Below are positions 34,311-42,929 of a stretch of DNA of 56,284 nucleotides, piece by piece. A program made the position numbers and the translations under genes. Numbering within the stretch: position 1 is the stretch's first letter; each line of letters starts with the position of its first letter. Below the pieces are notes generated by a model. The model had not been told where the DNA came from, did no database searches, and worked only from the letters and a program-made list of their open reading frames with translations. This DNA comes from Mesorhizobium sp. Root157 (GTDB taxonomy: Bacteria; Pseudomonadota; Alphaproteobacteria; Rhizobiales; Rhizobiaceae): positions 81,763-138,046 of the forward strand of contig NZ_LMGJ01000038.1 of NCBI RefSeq assembly GCF_001427385.1, given 5' to 3'.

Positions 34311-35141
34311 TTGGTATCTGCCGCATCCGCCGACGCACGAGCCAGCACCGAAGCCATCAGGCAGCGCAAGGGCGGCGATCCGATCGTGTGCCTCACCGCC
34401 TATACCTACCCGATTGCCAGCCTGCTCGATCCGCATGTCGATCTGCTTCTGGTCGGCGACAGCGTCGCCATGGTGCTGCACGGCCACGCCACCACGCTTG
34501 GCGCCACCATGGACATGATGATCCTGCACGGCCAGGCGGTGATGCGCGGCGCACGCAATGCCTGCGTCGTCGTCGACATGCCGGCCGGCAGCTACGAATC
34601 CTCCGCCGCTGAGGCGCTGGCCTCCGCACGGCGCATTTTCGAGGAAACCGGCTGCCATGCGGTCAAACTCGAAGGCGGCACCGAAGTCGCCGACCAGATC
34701 GCCGCCATCGTCGAGGCCGGCATTCCGGTGATGGGCCATATTGGCCTGCAGCCTCAGTCGGTGGAAAAGGACGGCGGCTACAAGATCAAGGGCCGCACCG
34801 ACGAGAGCGTCAGGCAGCTTCTCGCCGACGCCGATGCGGTGGAAAAGGCCGGAGCCTTCTCGGTGGTCATCGAGGGCACGATGGAGCCGGTCGCAGCCGA
34901 AATCACGCGCCGCCTGTCGATCCCGACAATCGGCATCGGGGCGAGTGCCGCGTGCGACGGACAGGTTCTGGTCATCGACGACGCCATCGGACTCACCGTC
35001 GACCGGGTGCCGAAGTTCGTCAAGGAATATGCCGAACTGCGAAGCGCCGTCTCCACGGCGGCGATGAGCTATGCGGCAGAGGTCAAGGCCCGCGCCTTTC
35101 CGGCGCCCGAACACGTCTTCCAGCCCAAGGACAAGACCTGA
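34311..35141 (+). CDS. panB: 3-methyl-2-oxobutanoate hydroxymethyltransferase
   Basis: PanB makes ketopantoate from 2-oxoisovalerate in pantothenate synthesis. The 276-residue protein shows the family motifs LTAYTYPIASLLDPHVDLLL, VGDSVAMVLHGH, VKLEGG, and IPVMGHIGLQPQ. The start is a TTG at 34311, preceded by GGGAGGG within 7 nt; an ATG at 34266 has no ribosome binding site and would add a tail unlike other PanB proteins. panC follows 2 nt after the stop, so translation is coupled. Confidence 0.95.
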   Translation: MVSAASADARASTEAIRQRKGGDPIVCLTAYTYPIASLLDPHVDLLLVGDSVAMVLHGHATTLGATMDMMILHGQAVMRGARNACVVVDMPAGSYESSAAEALASARRIFEETGCHAVKLEGGTEVADQIAAIVEAGIPVMGHIGLQPQSVEKDGGYKIKGRTDESVRQLLADADAVEKAGAFSVVIEGTMEPVAAEITRRLSIPTIGIGASAACDGQVLVIDDAIGLTVDRVPKFVKEYAELRSAVSTAAMSYAAEVKARAFPAPEHVFQPKDKT

Positions 35142-35143
35142 CG

Positions 35144-35992
35144 ATGCCGCATCCCGAAGTCGCTGAAACCGTCGCCGATCTTCGCGCCAAGGTGCGGGCA
35201 TGGCGGCGTGAGGGCCTGAGCGTCGCCATGGTCCCAACCATGGGTGCCCTGCACGACGGCCATGTCTCGCTGATGAAGATCGCGCTCGAAAAAGCCGAGC
35301 GCTGCGTCGTCTCGATCTTCGTCAACCCGACGCAATTCGCCCCGACCGAAGACCTCGATAAATATCCGCGCCAGCTTGCCAGCGATCTCGACCGCCTCGC
35401 CGAAGCAGGCGTCCACCTGGCCTTCACGCCCTCCGCTTCGGAAATGTACCCGCAAGACTTCGCCGCCAAGGTGTCCATCGGCGGCCCGTCCGCCGGGCTG
35501 GAAACCGATTTCCGGCCGCAGTTCTTCGATGGCGTCGCCACCGTCGTCACCAAGCTTTTCCTGCAAACCGCGCCCGACTGCGCCGTTTTCGGCGAGAAGG
35601 ACTACCAGCAGCTTTGCGTGGTGCGCCAATTGTGCCGCGACCTCGACATTCCCGTCGACATCATCGGCGCGCCAACGGTGCGCGACGCGCACGGCCTCGC
35701 CATGTCGTCGCGCAACGCCTATCTCGACGAGGCCGGGCTGGCCGTGGCGCGGAAATTGAACAGGATTCTGCGCGATGCGGCCACCGCCATTGCCCGGCAC
35801 GGCGATGCCGATAGCGAAACGGTGAAGGCGCGGCGCGCGCTGCAACAGATCGGCTTCGACGGCGTCGACTATGTCGCGGCCCGCGAAAGCCAGACCCTCA
35901 GGGAGTGGCAAGCCGGCCGTTCCGGGCGCCTGCTCGCCGCCGTCTGGCTCGGCAAGACCCGCCTTATCGACAATGTGGAGATACCGGCCTGA
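35144..35992 (+). CDS. panC: Pantothenate synthetase
   Basis: PanC joins pantoate and beta-alanine with ATP. The 282-residue protein has VPTMGALHDGHVSLM (ATP-binding HXGH), VSIFVNPTQFAP, FGEKDYQQLCVV and the KMSKS-like MSSRNAYL. The ATG at 35144 lies 2 nt after panB. The C-terminal domain (DGVDYVAARESQTL) is complete. The two genes form a panBC operon. Confidence 0.96.
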   Translation: MPHPEVAETVADLRAKVRAWRREGLSVAMVPTMGALHDGHVSLMKIALEKAERCVVSIFVNPTQFAPTEDLDKYPRQLASDLDRLAEAGVHLAFTPSASEMYPQDFAAKVSIGGPSAGLETDFRPQFFDGVATVVTKLFLQTAPDCAVFGEKDYQQLCVVRQLCRDLDIPVDIIGAPTVRDAHGLAMSSRNAYLDEAGLAVARKLNRILRDAATAIARHGDADSETVKARRALQQIGFDGVDYVAARESQTLREWQAGRSGRLLAAVWLGKTRLIDNVEIPA

Positions 35993-35994
35993 AG

Positions 35995-36038
35995 GCATGT
36001 CGCCCGAAAGTCAACCCGGTTTCGGGATCAAGACATGC
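35995..36038. repeat. Dispersed intergenic palindromic repeat, family 1-like
   Basis: The element is bounded by GCATGTC (35996-36002) and GACATGC (36032-36038) and contains GAAAGTCAACCCGGTTTCGG. The internal GAAAGT..CCGGTTT order matches family 1 copies, with different ends. It fills the panC-GNAT gap between two converging genes. Confidence 0.55.
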
Positions 36039-36059
36039 GTAAAACCAAGGACTTCAAGC

Positions 36060-36548
36060 CTACTTCAAGCGCTTTTCCAGCGTGACGATGGTGGCGTCGA
36101 CCCAGCGGGTCGCGGCGCGCCGATGCAGTTCCACGAAGCCGTTGGCCCGATAAAAATCCAGCGCCCGGCTGTTTTTCTCCTCGACTTCCAGCCGCATCAG
36201 CCGGCAGCCCCAGAACGAATCTTCCAGTTCGCCAAGCAACAGGCGGCCTATGCCTTTGCCCTGCATGGAAGGACGCACGTCGAGTTCTTCCACCTCGACC
36301 ACGTCGCTCTCGTTTTCCTTGATCGCCGCATAGGCCATCCCGGCAAGTTCGGTTCCGGTGTCGGCAACGATGAATTCCGAGCGGGGCCGGCGCAAAAGCT
36401 GCTTCAGCCAGACGACCGAGTGCCAGCGGCCGGAAATCTCGCGCACGCCCTCCGCGCCGTAGATCGCGTCATAGGTGGCGTGCCAAGTTTCGACCAGCAG
36501 CGCCTTGACCGCTTCCAAGTCGCGATCGCTGGCTGTGCGTACGAACAT
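36060..36548 (-). CDS. GNAT-family N-acetyltransferase
   Basis: The 162-residue protein has the GNAT acetyl-CoA binding site LDVRPSMQGKGIGRLLLGEL (Q/RxxGxG/A form) and the C-terminal ALDFYRANGFVELHRR. The acceptor substrate is unknown. It begins 4 nt after the gatB stop on the same strand, so it is translated from the gatB transcript. Similar GNAT genes are commonly found beside gatB in related genomes. Confidence 0.9.
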   Translation of the reverse strand: MFVRTASDRDLEAVKALLVETWHATYDAIYGAEGVREISGRWHSVVWLKQLLRRPRSEFIVADTGTELAGMAYAAIKENESDVVEVEELDVRPSMQGKGIGRLLLGELEDSFWGCRLMRLEVEEKNSRALDFYRANGFVELHRRAATRWVDATIVTLEKRLK

Positions 36549-36552
36549 GGCG

Positions 36553-38052
36553 TTACTCGATGCCGAGCTTGGCCTTCACGAGGTCATTGACCGCCTGCGG
36601 ATTGGCCTTGCCGCCGGTCGCCTTCATCACCTGACCGACGAACCAGCCGGCCATGGTCGGCTTGGCCCTGGCCTGCTCGACCTTGTCGGGGTTGGCGGCG
36701 ATCACCTCGTCCACCGCCTTTTCAATCGCGCCGGTGTCGGTGACCTGCTTCATGCCGCGGCTTTCGACCAGTTGGCGCGGATCTCCACCCTCGTTCCAGA
36801 CGATCTCGAACAGGTCCTTGGCGATCTTGCCGGAAATGGTGCCTTCCTTGATGAGGTCGAGGATGGCGCCAAGCTGATCGGGCGAAACCGGAGTCGATTC
36901 AATGTCCTTGGCGGATTTGTTCAACGCGCCCAGCAAGTCGTTGATGACCCAGTTCGCCGCCAGCTTGCCGTCGCGGCCGACCGCCACCTTCTCGAAATAA
37001 TCGGCAATCGCCTTTTCCGAAACGAGGATCGAGGCGTCGTAGGCCGACAGGCCGAGATTCTCGACCAGACGCGCCTTCTTGTCGTCGGGCAGTTCCGGCA
37101 GATGCTCGGCAAGCGCGTCGACATAGGCCTGATCGAACTCGAGCGGCAACAGGTCCGGATCGGGGAAATAGCGGTAGTCGTGCGCTTCTTCCTTGGAGCG
37201 CATTGAGCGGGTCTCGCCCTTCACGGCATCGAACAGCCGCGTCTCCTGGTCGATCTTGCCGCCTTCCTCCAGAATGGCGATCTGCCGGCGCGCTTCATAG
37301 TCGATGGCCTGGCCGACGAAGCGGATGGAATTGACGTTCTTGATCTCGCAGCGGGTGCCGAACGGCTCTCCCGGCCGGCGCACCGAGACGTTGACGTCGG
37401 CGCGCATCGAACCTTCGTCCATGTTGCCGTCGCAGGTGCCGAGATAGCGCACGATGGTGCGCAGCTTGGTCAGGTAGGCCTTGGCTTCGTCGGGCGACCG
37501 CATATCCGGCTTGGAGACGATCTCCATCAGCGCCACGCCGGAACGGTTCAGGTCGACATAGGACATGGTCGGATGCTGGTCGTGCATCGACTTGCCGGCG
37601 TCCTGTTCCAGATGCAGGCGCTCGACGCCGACCTCGATGTCCTCGAACTCGCCCTTCTTGTCCGGGCCGACCGAGACGATCACCGTGCCTTCGCCGACGA
37701 TCGGCTGCTTGAACTGCGAAATCTGGTAGCCCTGCGGCAGGTCCGGGTAAAAATAGTTCTTTCGGTCGAACACCGACTTGTGGTTGATCTGAGCCTTCAG
37801 TCCGAGCCCGGTGCGGATCGCCTGGCGCACGCACTCCTCATTGATCACCGGCAGCATGCCGGGCATTGCCGCGTCGACCAGCGACACATTGGCGTTGGGA
37901 GCCGCGCCGAAGGCGGTCGAAGCGCCGGAAAACAGCTTTGCCTCGGACGTCACTTGCGCATGAACTTCCAGGCCGATGATGACTTCCCAGTCTCCGGTTG
38001 CACCGGGGATCATGCGCTTGGCGTCGGGCGTGCGGGTATCGATGATGGTCAT
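36553..38052 (-). CDS. gatB: Aspartyl/glutamyl-tRNA(Asn/Gln) amidotransferase subunit B
   Basis: GatB activates misacylated Glu-tRNA(Gln) or Asp-tRNA(Asn) for amidation by GatA. The 499-residue protein has the N-terminal [13 protein letters not shown], the [17 protein letters not shown] catalytic-site strand, [10 protein letters not shown], and the C-terminal Yqey-like helical domain with [20 protein letters not shown]. gatA and gatC are not in the window. It is divergent from fbpC, with a 142-nt shared upstream region. Confidence 0.96.
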   Translation of the reverse strand: MTIIDTRTPDAKRMIPGATGDWEVIIGLEVHAQVTSEAKLFSGASTAFGAAPNANVSLVDAAMPGMLPVINEECVRQAIRTGLGLKAQINHKSVFDRKNYFYPDLPQGYQISQFKQPIVGEGTVIVSVGPDKKGEFEDIEVGVERLHLEQDAGKSMHDQHPTMSYVDLNRSGVALMEIVSKPDMRSPDEAKAYLTKLRTIVRYLGTCDGNMDEGSMRADVNVSVRRPGEPFGTRCEIKNVNSIRFVGQAIDYEARRQIAILEEGGKIDQETRLFDAVKGETRSMRSKEEAHDYRYFPDPDLLPLEFDQAYVDALAEHLPELPDDKKARLVENLGLSAYDASILVSEKAIADYFEKVAVGRDGKLAANWVINDLLGALNKSAKDIESTPVSPDQLGAILDLIKEGTISGKIAKDLFEIVWNEGGDPRQLVESRGMKQVTDTGAIEKAVDEVIAANPDKVEQARAKPTMAGWFVGQVMKATGGKANPQAVNDLVKAKLGIE

Positions 38053-38194
38053 GAGGGCCTATCGAGGATATAGATTTCGACCGAAAAATTGAATTTCAAG
38101 TCTTAGTTGATTTGCTCTTGGCTAGTGCAAAGCACATGCCGAGACAAGCGCAAACTGCCACAATGGCCTTACCGAACGAGTGCGGAGACCGACC

Positions 38195-39250
38195 TTGGAC
38201 AGACCCCTGCCCGCAGATCCCATGCTGCAGATCACAGGCGCCTTCCGCCGCTTCAGCGACGAGTTTGCGCTGGGACCGATCGAGCTGGCCATCGCGCCCG
38301 AAGAAATCATCTGCCTTGTCGGGCATTCGGGCTGCGGCAAATCATCTCTTCTGAGGCTCGTTGCCGGTCTCGACAGGCCCGAACGCGGCTCGATCCTTCT
38401 GAATGGCGTCGAACTTGCCGGGCCGCACACCTTCGTCGAGCCGGAAGAGCGCAAGATCGGCTTCGTCTTCCAGGACTATGCCTTGTTTCCACACCTCACC
38501 GTGGAGGACAACATCCTGTTCGGGTTGCGCCGCCTGCCCCGTCCGGAAGCGCTGAAGCGGGTCGCCGGCATGCTCGACCTCACAGGCCTTTCGGCGCTTG
38601 GCAAACGCTATCCGCACATGCTTTCCGGCGGAGAACAGCAACGCGTGGCGCTGGCTCGCGCCCTTGCGCCAAAACCCGCGGTGCTTCTCATGGACGAACC
38701 CTTCTCCAACCTCGACCGCGACCTGCGCGACCGCATCCGCCAGGACACGATCGACCTTTTGCGCAAGACCGGCACCACCGCCATCATCGTCACCCACGAC
38801 CCCGAAGAGGCGCTTTCGAGCGGCGACCGGGTGGTGCTGATGAACAGCGGGCTGATCGTGCAGGCCGGAACCGGCCGGGATCTCCACGACAGGCCCGTGG
38901 ACCGCTATGCGGCCGAGTTCTTCTGCTCCTTCAACAAGGTTCCCGCCACCTATCGCAACGGGAGCCTCGAAACCGCCTTCGGATCGTTCCCCTGCCGGCT
39001 GGACATTGCCGACGGCAGTCCTGCCGTCGCCTTCATCCGCCCGCAGGCGATCACCCCCTCGCATGCCAAGGACGCCATTGCCGGCAGGATCGTTCGCCGC
39101 AGCTTTCGCGGCGAGATCGAACAGATCGAACTGGAGATCGAGGGAGCAGACACCGCATTGGTCATGCGAACCACCCAGGCAAATTTTGCCGATGGCGATC
39201 GCATCCGCGTCGCAATCGACCCGGCACGGGTTCTGGCATTCGCCGTGTGA
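38195..39250 (+). CDS. fbpC: Iron(III) ABC transporter ATP-binding protein (FbpC-like)
   Basis: The 351-residue ATPase has Walker A GHSGCGKSS, Q-loop FQDYALFPHL, signature LSGGEQQR, Walker B VLLMDEPFSNLD and H-loop VTHDPEEA, followed by a TOBE-like C-terminal domain. The neighbours encode an FbpA-like binding protein and a fused permease, making a ferric-iron importer. Start: GGAG at 38184-38187 points to the TTG at 38195; a GTG at 38180 and an ATG at 38222 are alternatives. Unlike the order fbpABC seen in many bacteria, the ATPase gene comes first here. Confidence 0.88.
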   Translation: MDRPLPADPMLQITGAFRRFSDEFALGPIELAIAPEEIICLVGHSGCGKSSLLRLVAGLDRPERGSILLNGVELAGPHTFVEPEERKIGFVFQDYALFPHLTVEDNILFGLRRLPRPEALKRVAGMLDLTGLSALGKRYPHMLSGGEQQRVALARALAPKPAVLLMDEPFSNLDRDLRDRIRQDTIDLLRKTGTTAIIVTHDPEEALSSGDRVVLMNSGLIVQAGTGRDLHDRPVDRYAAEFFCSFNKVPATYRNGSLETAFGSFPCRLDIADGSPAVAFIRPQAITPSHAKDAIAGRIVRRSFRGEIEQIELEIEGADTALVMRTTQANFADGDRIRVAIDPARVLAFAV

Positions 39251-39298
39251 AGGCGCTCAGGGGATGTTGAGAGCGCCCGTCAGCCGCAAAATTAAACT

Positions 39299-39313
39299 TG
39301 ACTAACTTACTCA
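39299..39313 (+). promoter_or_regulatory. Candidate RirA iron-responsive operator (IRO box)
   Basis: TGACTAACTTACTCA matches the TGA-N9-TCA consensus of RirA operators in rhizobia. It lies 45 nt ahead of fbpA and overlaps a possible -35 element (TTGACT), so bound RirA would block transcription in iron-replete cells. Gene function supports the call; the motif itself is short. Confidence 0.6.
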
Positions 39314-39357
39314 TAAATGTTGCTGCATCCTGGCATTCAAACAGGAGAGGTTTTTCG

Positions 39358-40380
39358 ATGCGCAACGCCACGATCGCAAAGACGTTGTTCACCGCGCTTT
39401 CATTTGTCACGGCCGCCAGCGCGGCGTCGGCAGCGGAAGTCAGCATTTACACCACCCGTGAGCCAGGCCTCATCCAGCCGCTGCTGGATTCCTTCAAGGC
39501 ATCCACCGGCATCACCGTGAATACCGTATTTCTCAAGGACGGGCTTGCCGAGCGCGTCGCTTCGGAAGGCGAAAGCTCGCCGGCCGATATCCTGATGACC
39601 GTCGATGCCGGCAATCTTGTCGACCTCGTCGAAAAGGGCGTCACCCAGCCAGCGGAATCCGCGGCGCTCAACGAAGCGGTGCCGGAGCAGCTGCGCGACG
39701 CCAATGGCCACTGGTACGCGCTTTCCATGCGGGCCCGCGTTCTCTATGCGGCCAAGGATCTCGACCTGACCGCCTTCAACTACGAGGACCTGTCCGATCC
39801 CAAGTGGAAGGGCAAGCTGTGCATCCGCTCGGGCCAGCATCCCTACAACACCGCCCTTTTTGCCGATCACGCCGCGCATTACGGCGCGGAGGAAACCGGG
39901 AAGTGGCTCGCCGGCGTCAAGGACAATCTCGCCCGCAAGGCGGCAGGCGGCGACCGTGAAGGCGCCAAGGACATCCTCGGCGGCATCTGCGACATCGCCA
40001 TTGCCAACTCCTACTATGTCGGCCTGATGCGGTCGGGCAAAGGCGGCGACGAGCAGAAGCAGTGGGGCGATGCCATCAAGGTCATCTTGCCGACCTTCAA
40101 GGACGACGGCACCCATGTGAACATTTCGGGCGCAGCCCTTGCCAAGCACGCTCCGAACAAGGCCGAAGCCGTCCAGTTGCTGGAGTACCTGGTTTCCGCC
40201 GAAGCGCAGAAGATCTACGCCGAAGCCAACTTCGAGTACCCGGTCCGCGCCGGTGTAGCCGCCGACCCGATCATCGCCGAATTCGGTGAACTGAAGATCG
40301 ATTCCAAGCCGCTCACCGAGATCGTCAGCCATCGCAAGACGGTCAGCGAACTGGTCGACAAGGCCGGCTTCGACAACTGA
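39358..40380 (+). CDS. fbpA: Ferric iron ABC transporter substrate-binding protein (FbpA-like)
   Basis: The 340-residue periplasmic protein has a signal peptide (TLFTALSFVTAASAASAA) and the binding-protein start VSIYTTREPGLIQPLLDSF. The tandem tyrosines that coordinate Fe(III) in FbpA/FutA proteins are Tyr219-Tyr220 in NSYYVGLMRSG. Also conserved is WKGKLCIRSGQHPYN. The ATG at 39358 has AGGAGAGG ahead. It has its own iron-responsive promoter candidate and an intrinsic terminator downstream, so it is likely expressed above the level of the permease. Confidence 0.93.
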   Translation: MRNATIAKTLFTALSFVTAASAASAAEVSIYTTREPGLIQPLLDSFKASTGITVNTVFLKDGLAERVASEGESSPADILMTVDAGNLVDLVEKGVTQPAESAALNEAVPEQLRDANGHWYALSMRARVLYAAKDLDLTAFNYEDLSDPKWKGKLCIRSGQHPYNTALFADHAAHYGAEETGKWLAGVKDNLARKAAGGDREGAKDILGGICDIAIANSYYVGLMRSGKGGDEQKQWGDAIKVILPTFKDDGTHVNISGAALAKHAPNKAEAVQLLEYLVSAEAQKIYAEANFEYPVRAGVAADPIIAEFGELKIDSKPLTEIVSHRKTVSELVDKAGFDN

Positions 40381-40394
40381 TCCAAGAGATGAAG

Positions 40395-40420
40395 GGAGCG
40401 CCGCAAGGCGCTCCTTTTCT
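40395..40420 (+). terminator. Intrinsic terminator/attenuator between fbpA and fbpB
   Basis: GGAGCGCC (40395-40402), a GCAA tetraloop, GGCGCTCC (40407-40414) and TTTTCT follow the fbpA stop. The permease start is at 40427, just 6 nt later. Partial read-through would give more binding protein than permease. Confidence 0.85.
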
Positions 40421-40426
40421 CCAGCT

Positions 40427-42100
40427 ATGACATTGGCGCTTTCAACCCATATGACAGGCAGAAAGCAGGCGGCGGGCAGCCGCTGGCTGAAGCTTGCCGC
40501 GCTCACGGCAGCGCTGGTTTGCGTGCCGTTTCTGGCCTTGCTGTTCGAAGCCGTGCAAGGCTCGCAAGGGCTGTGGTCGCATCTCGCGGCCAGCGTCCTG
40601 CCCAAGGCAATATTCGATACCGCTATCCTTCTTGTCGGCGTCGGCATCCTCGTCGCCAGCATGGGCACAGGGGCCGCGTGGCTGGTCACGGCCTACGAAT
40701 TTCCCGGCCGCCGCACCATGGAATGGGCGCTGCTGCTGCCGCTCGCCGTGCCGACCTACATCGTCGCCTACGCCTATCTCGACATCCTGCACCCGATTGG
40801 CCCCGTGCAGGGGGCTGTTCGCTGGTTGCTCGGCTATTCCAGCCCGCGCGAATTCCGCCTGCCCGACATCCGCAACATGACCGGTTGCATCGTGCTTTTG
40901 GGCTTCGTGCTCTACCCTTACGTCTATGTCGCAACGCGCGCGATGTTCCTGACCCAGCCGGCCAGCCTCATCGAGGTTTCGCGCACGCTCGGCGTCTCGC
41001 GCAACGCCGTCTTCCGGCGGGTCGCCCTGCCGCTGGCGCGCCCCGCCATCGTCGTCGGCGTCAGCCTGGCGCTCATGGAGACGCTGAACGACATCGGCGC
41101 ATCCGAGTTCCTGGGCGTGCGCACCCTCACCGTTTCCATCTACACCACCTGGGTCACGCGCTCGGACCTTCCCGGCGCATCCCAACTGGCGCTGGCGCTG
41201 CTTGCCGTCGTGGTGGCGATCGTTGCGGCAGAGCAGTATGCGCGGCGCCGGCAGCGCTTCGCGCCGAATGCCCAACGCAGTGGCGGCGGGCTTGAACGGC
41301 AGCGCGTTTCCCTGCCCAAAGGCCTGCTGCTGCTTGGCCTTTGCCTCGTTCCGGTGCTCGTCGGCTTCGTCGCGCCCGCAGCCCACCTTGCCATGGAAGC
41401 CTATGCGCGCCTTGGCTTTGCCGGGCTGCCGGCCCGTTTCCTGTCCGACATCACCAACACCGTGCTGTTCTCGGCGGGGGCCACGCTGATCACCCTCGTG
41501 CTCGGGTCCGCGGTCGCCTATGCGGCGCGCCTTCATTCCGGCACGTCCTCGGCCTGGCTCTACCGGCTCGCCACCATCGGCTATGCGGCACCCGGAACGG
41601 TGGTGGCGATCGGCCTGCTCATCGCGCTCGGAGCCTTCGACAGGACGGCGGACAAGGTCGCCTCGTCATGGCTCGGCTTCTCGACCGGCCTTTTGTTCCT
41701 CGGTTCGGGGGCCGCCCTGCTCTACGCCTACTCGACAAGGTTCCTCGCCATATCGGCCGGCGCAATGGCCGCGGGCCTCAGCCGCATCCCGCAATCCCTG
41801 GACGATGTCTCGAGGATGCTTGGCGAAAACGCTTCCGGCACGCTGCGGCGCGTGCACCTGCCGCTGTCGAAGACGGCACTGGCGGCATCCGGCCTGCTCG
41901 TCTTCGTCGATTGCATCAAGGAACTGCCTGCAACATTGCTCTTGCGACCCCTGAACGTCGAAACGCTCGCCACCCATCTCTATGGCGAGGCCGCACGCGG
42001 CACCTATGAGGAAGCCTCGATCTCGGCGCTGATGATCGTGTTTGTCGCGCTCTTGCCGGTGATCTGGCTGGCAAGGGTCGGACGCGGCGGAAACCGGTAG
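40427..42100 (+). CDS. fbpB: Ferric iron ABC transporter permease, two fused domains (FbpB-like)
   Basis: The 557-residue protein contains two binding-protein-dependent permease domains in tandem with about twelve membrane helices. Each has an EAA-type loop: EVSRTLGVSRNAVFRRVALP in the first half and DVSRMLGENASGTLRRVHLP in the second. This fused layout is typical of FbpB/SfuB iron permeases. The ATG at 40427 is used; a second ATG eight codons later is possible. It follows the terminator-like hairpin after fbpA. Confidence 0.92.
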   Translation: MTLALSTHMTGRKQAAGSRWLKLAALTAALVCVPFLALLFEAVQGSQGLWSHLAASVLPKAIFDTAILLVGVGILVASMGTGAAWLVTAYEFPGRRTMEWALLLPLAVPTYIVAYAYLDILHPIGPVQGAVRWLLGYSSPREFRLPDIRNMTGCIVLLGFVLYPYVYVATRAMFLTQPASLIEVSRTLGVSRNAVFRRVALPLARPAIVVGVSLALMETLNDIGASEFLGVRTLTVSIYTTWVTRSDLPGASQLALALLAVVVAIVAAEQYARRRQRFAPNAQRSGGGLERQRVSLPKGLLLLGLCLVPVLVGFVAPAAHLAMEAYARLGFAGLPARFLSDITNTVLFSAGATLITLVLGSAVAYAARLHSGTSSAWLYRLATIGYAAPGTVVAIGLLIALGAFDRTADKVASSWLGFSTGLLFLGSGAALLYAYSTRFLAISAGAMAAGLSRIPQSLDDVSRMLGENASGTLRRVHLPLSKTALAASGLLVFVDCIKELPATLLLRPLNVETLATHLYGEAARGTYEEASISALMIVFVALLPVIWLARVGRGGNR

Positions 42101-42170
42101 GGCATCGAAACCCGATGCTCAAACAAAGAGGTAGGTCGCCCCTATGCATCCGTCAGGATGCCCAGCGAAT

Positions 42171-42212
42171 TAGTGCGCGTGGCGATCTTTCAGATTCCCC
42201 GGCGCGCTCTAA
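42171..42212. repeat. Dispersed intergenic repeat, family 2, copy 2
   Basis: It contains GGCGATCTTTCAGATTCCC and ends GGCGCGCTCTAA, matching the element at 29367-29404. The preceding 42105-42165 carries a GCATCGAAACCCGATGCTC stretch related to the end of family 1 copies, so this gap is a mosaic of both families. Confidence 0.6.
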
Positions 42213-42260
42213 GTATTTGTTTTTATGACGCCTGCCGCGGCTTGAATGCAGCGGCAGATC

Positions 42261-42692
42261 CTATGCCGTGGCGATGTAAGCCCTGATCTGTTCCGCCTCG
42301 CGCTCAACGTCCTCGATACGGCGCTTGACCACGTCGCCGATGGAGATAATGCCGTAGAGCAAGCCGTCCTTTTCCACCGGCAGGTGGCGGAAACGGCCCG
42401 TCGTCATGATCTCCATCAGTTCGTTCACCGTGTGGTTCTCGTTGCAGATCTTGACCTTCGGCGTCATCGCCGCGCGCACCGCCATGTCGAGCGCGCCAGC
42501 GCCTTCCTTGGCCACGACCCGCACGATATCGCGCTCCGACAGGATGCCGACGATCTTGCGGTCGCCATTGGTGATGACGAGTGCGCCGACCCTGTGTTCG
42601 GCGAGAAGGCGAATGGCCTCGGAAAGCTTCTCATTGGGGCCGAGCGTGAAAACGTCGTGGCCCTTTTTGTCGAGAATTGCCTTTACAGTCAT
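42261..42692 (-). CDS. CBS-domain pair protein
   Basis: The 143-residue protein consists of two CBS motifs: VFTLGPNEKLSEAIRLLAEH with ALVITNGDRKIVGILSERD, and VKICNENHTVNELMEIMTTG with HLPVEKDGLLYGIISIGDVV. Such stand-alone pairs bind adenine nucleotides and act as energy sensors. The ATG at 42692 gives the usual MTVKAILDKKGHDVFTL start. A very strong palindrome at 42716-42757 lies in its leader. Confidence 0.93.
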   Translation of the reverse strand: MTVKAILDKKGHDVFTLGPNEKLSEAIRLLAEHRVGALVITNGDRKIVGILSERDIVRVVAKEGAGALDMAVRAAMTPKVKICNENHTVNELMEIMTTGRFRHLPVEKDGLLYGIISIGDVVKRRIEDVEREAEQIRAYIATA

Positions 42693-42715
42693 GGCGTCCT
42701 CCTCTGCGGTTGCCC

Positions 42716-42757
42716 GTTGGATAGCCATGCGTCCCCATGGGCGCATGGCTATCCAAC
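42716..42757. repeat. 42-nt near-perfect palindrome upstream of the CBS gene
   Basis: GTTGGATAGCCATGCG (42716-42731) and CGCATGGCTATCCAAC (42742-42757) are perfect 16-nt inverted copies around TCCCCATGGG. It begins 24 nt before the CBS start codon on the minus strand, so it could shape the mRNA leader or be a small mobile palindrome. It abuts family 1 copy B. Confidence 0.8.
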
Positions 42758-42818
42758 TCTCTGTTTGAGCAACGGATTGACCCCGAAAACCGGATTCCAC
42801 TTTTCGGTCCGATCTCCG
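42753..42818 (-). repeat. Dispersed intergenic palindromic repeat, family 1, copy B
   Basis: The reverse complement contains ATCGGACCGAAAAGTGGAAT, then CCGGTTTTCGGGGTCAATCC, then GCTCAAACAGAGAG. Compared with copy A at 2301-2353 it is nearly the same over about 50 nt. Confidence 0.7.
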
Positions 42819-42929
42819 AAGCCCCCGCAGCCTCACAATCGCTGGAGCATGGTGCGCTGTGCGTGCGTGCATTTCAAGTGCCACGGAGCGCGGCAGCCAA
42901 TCGCCGGCGCGCATGCACGCAAGGCCGCC

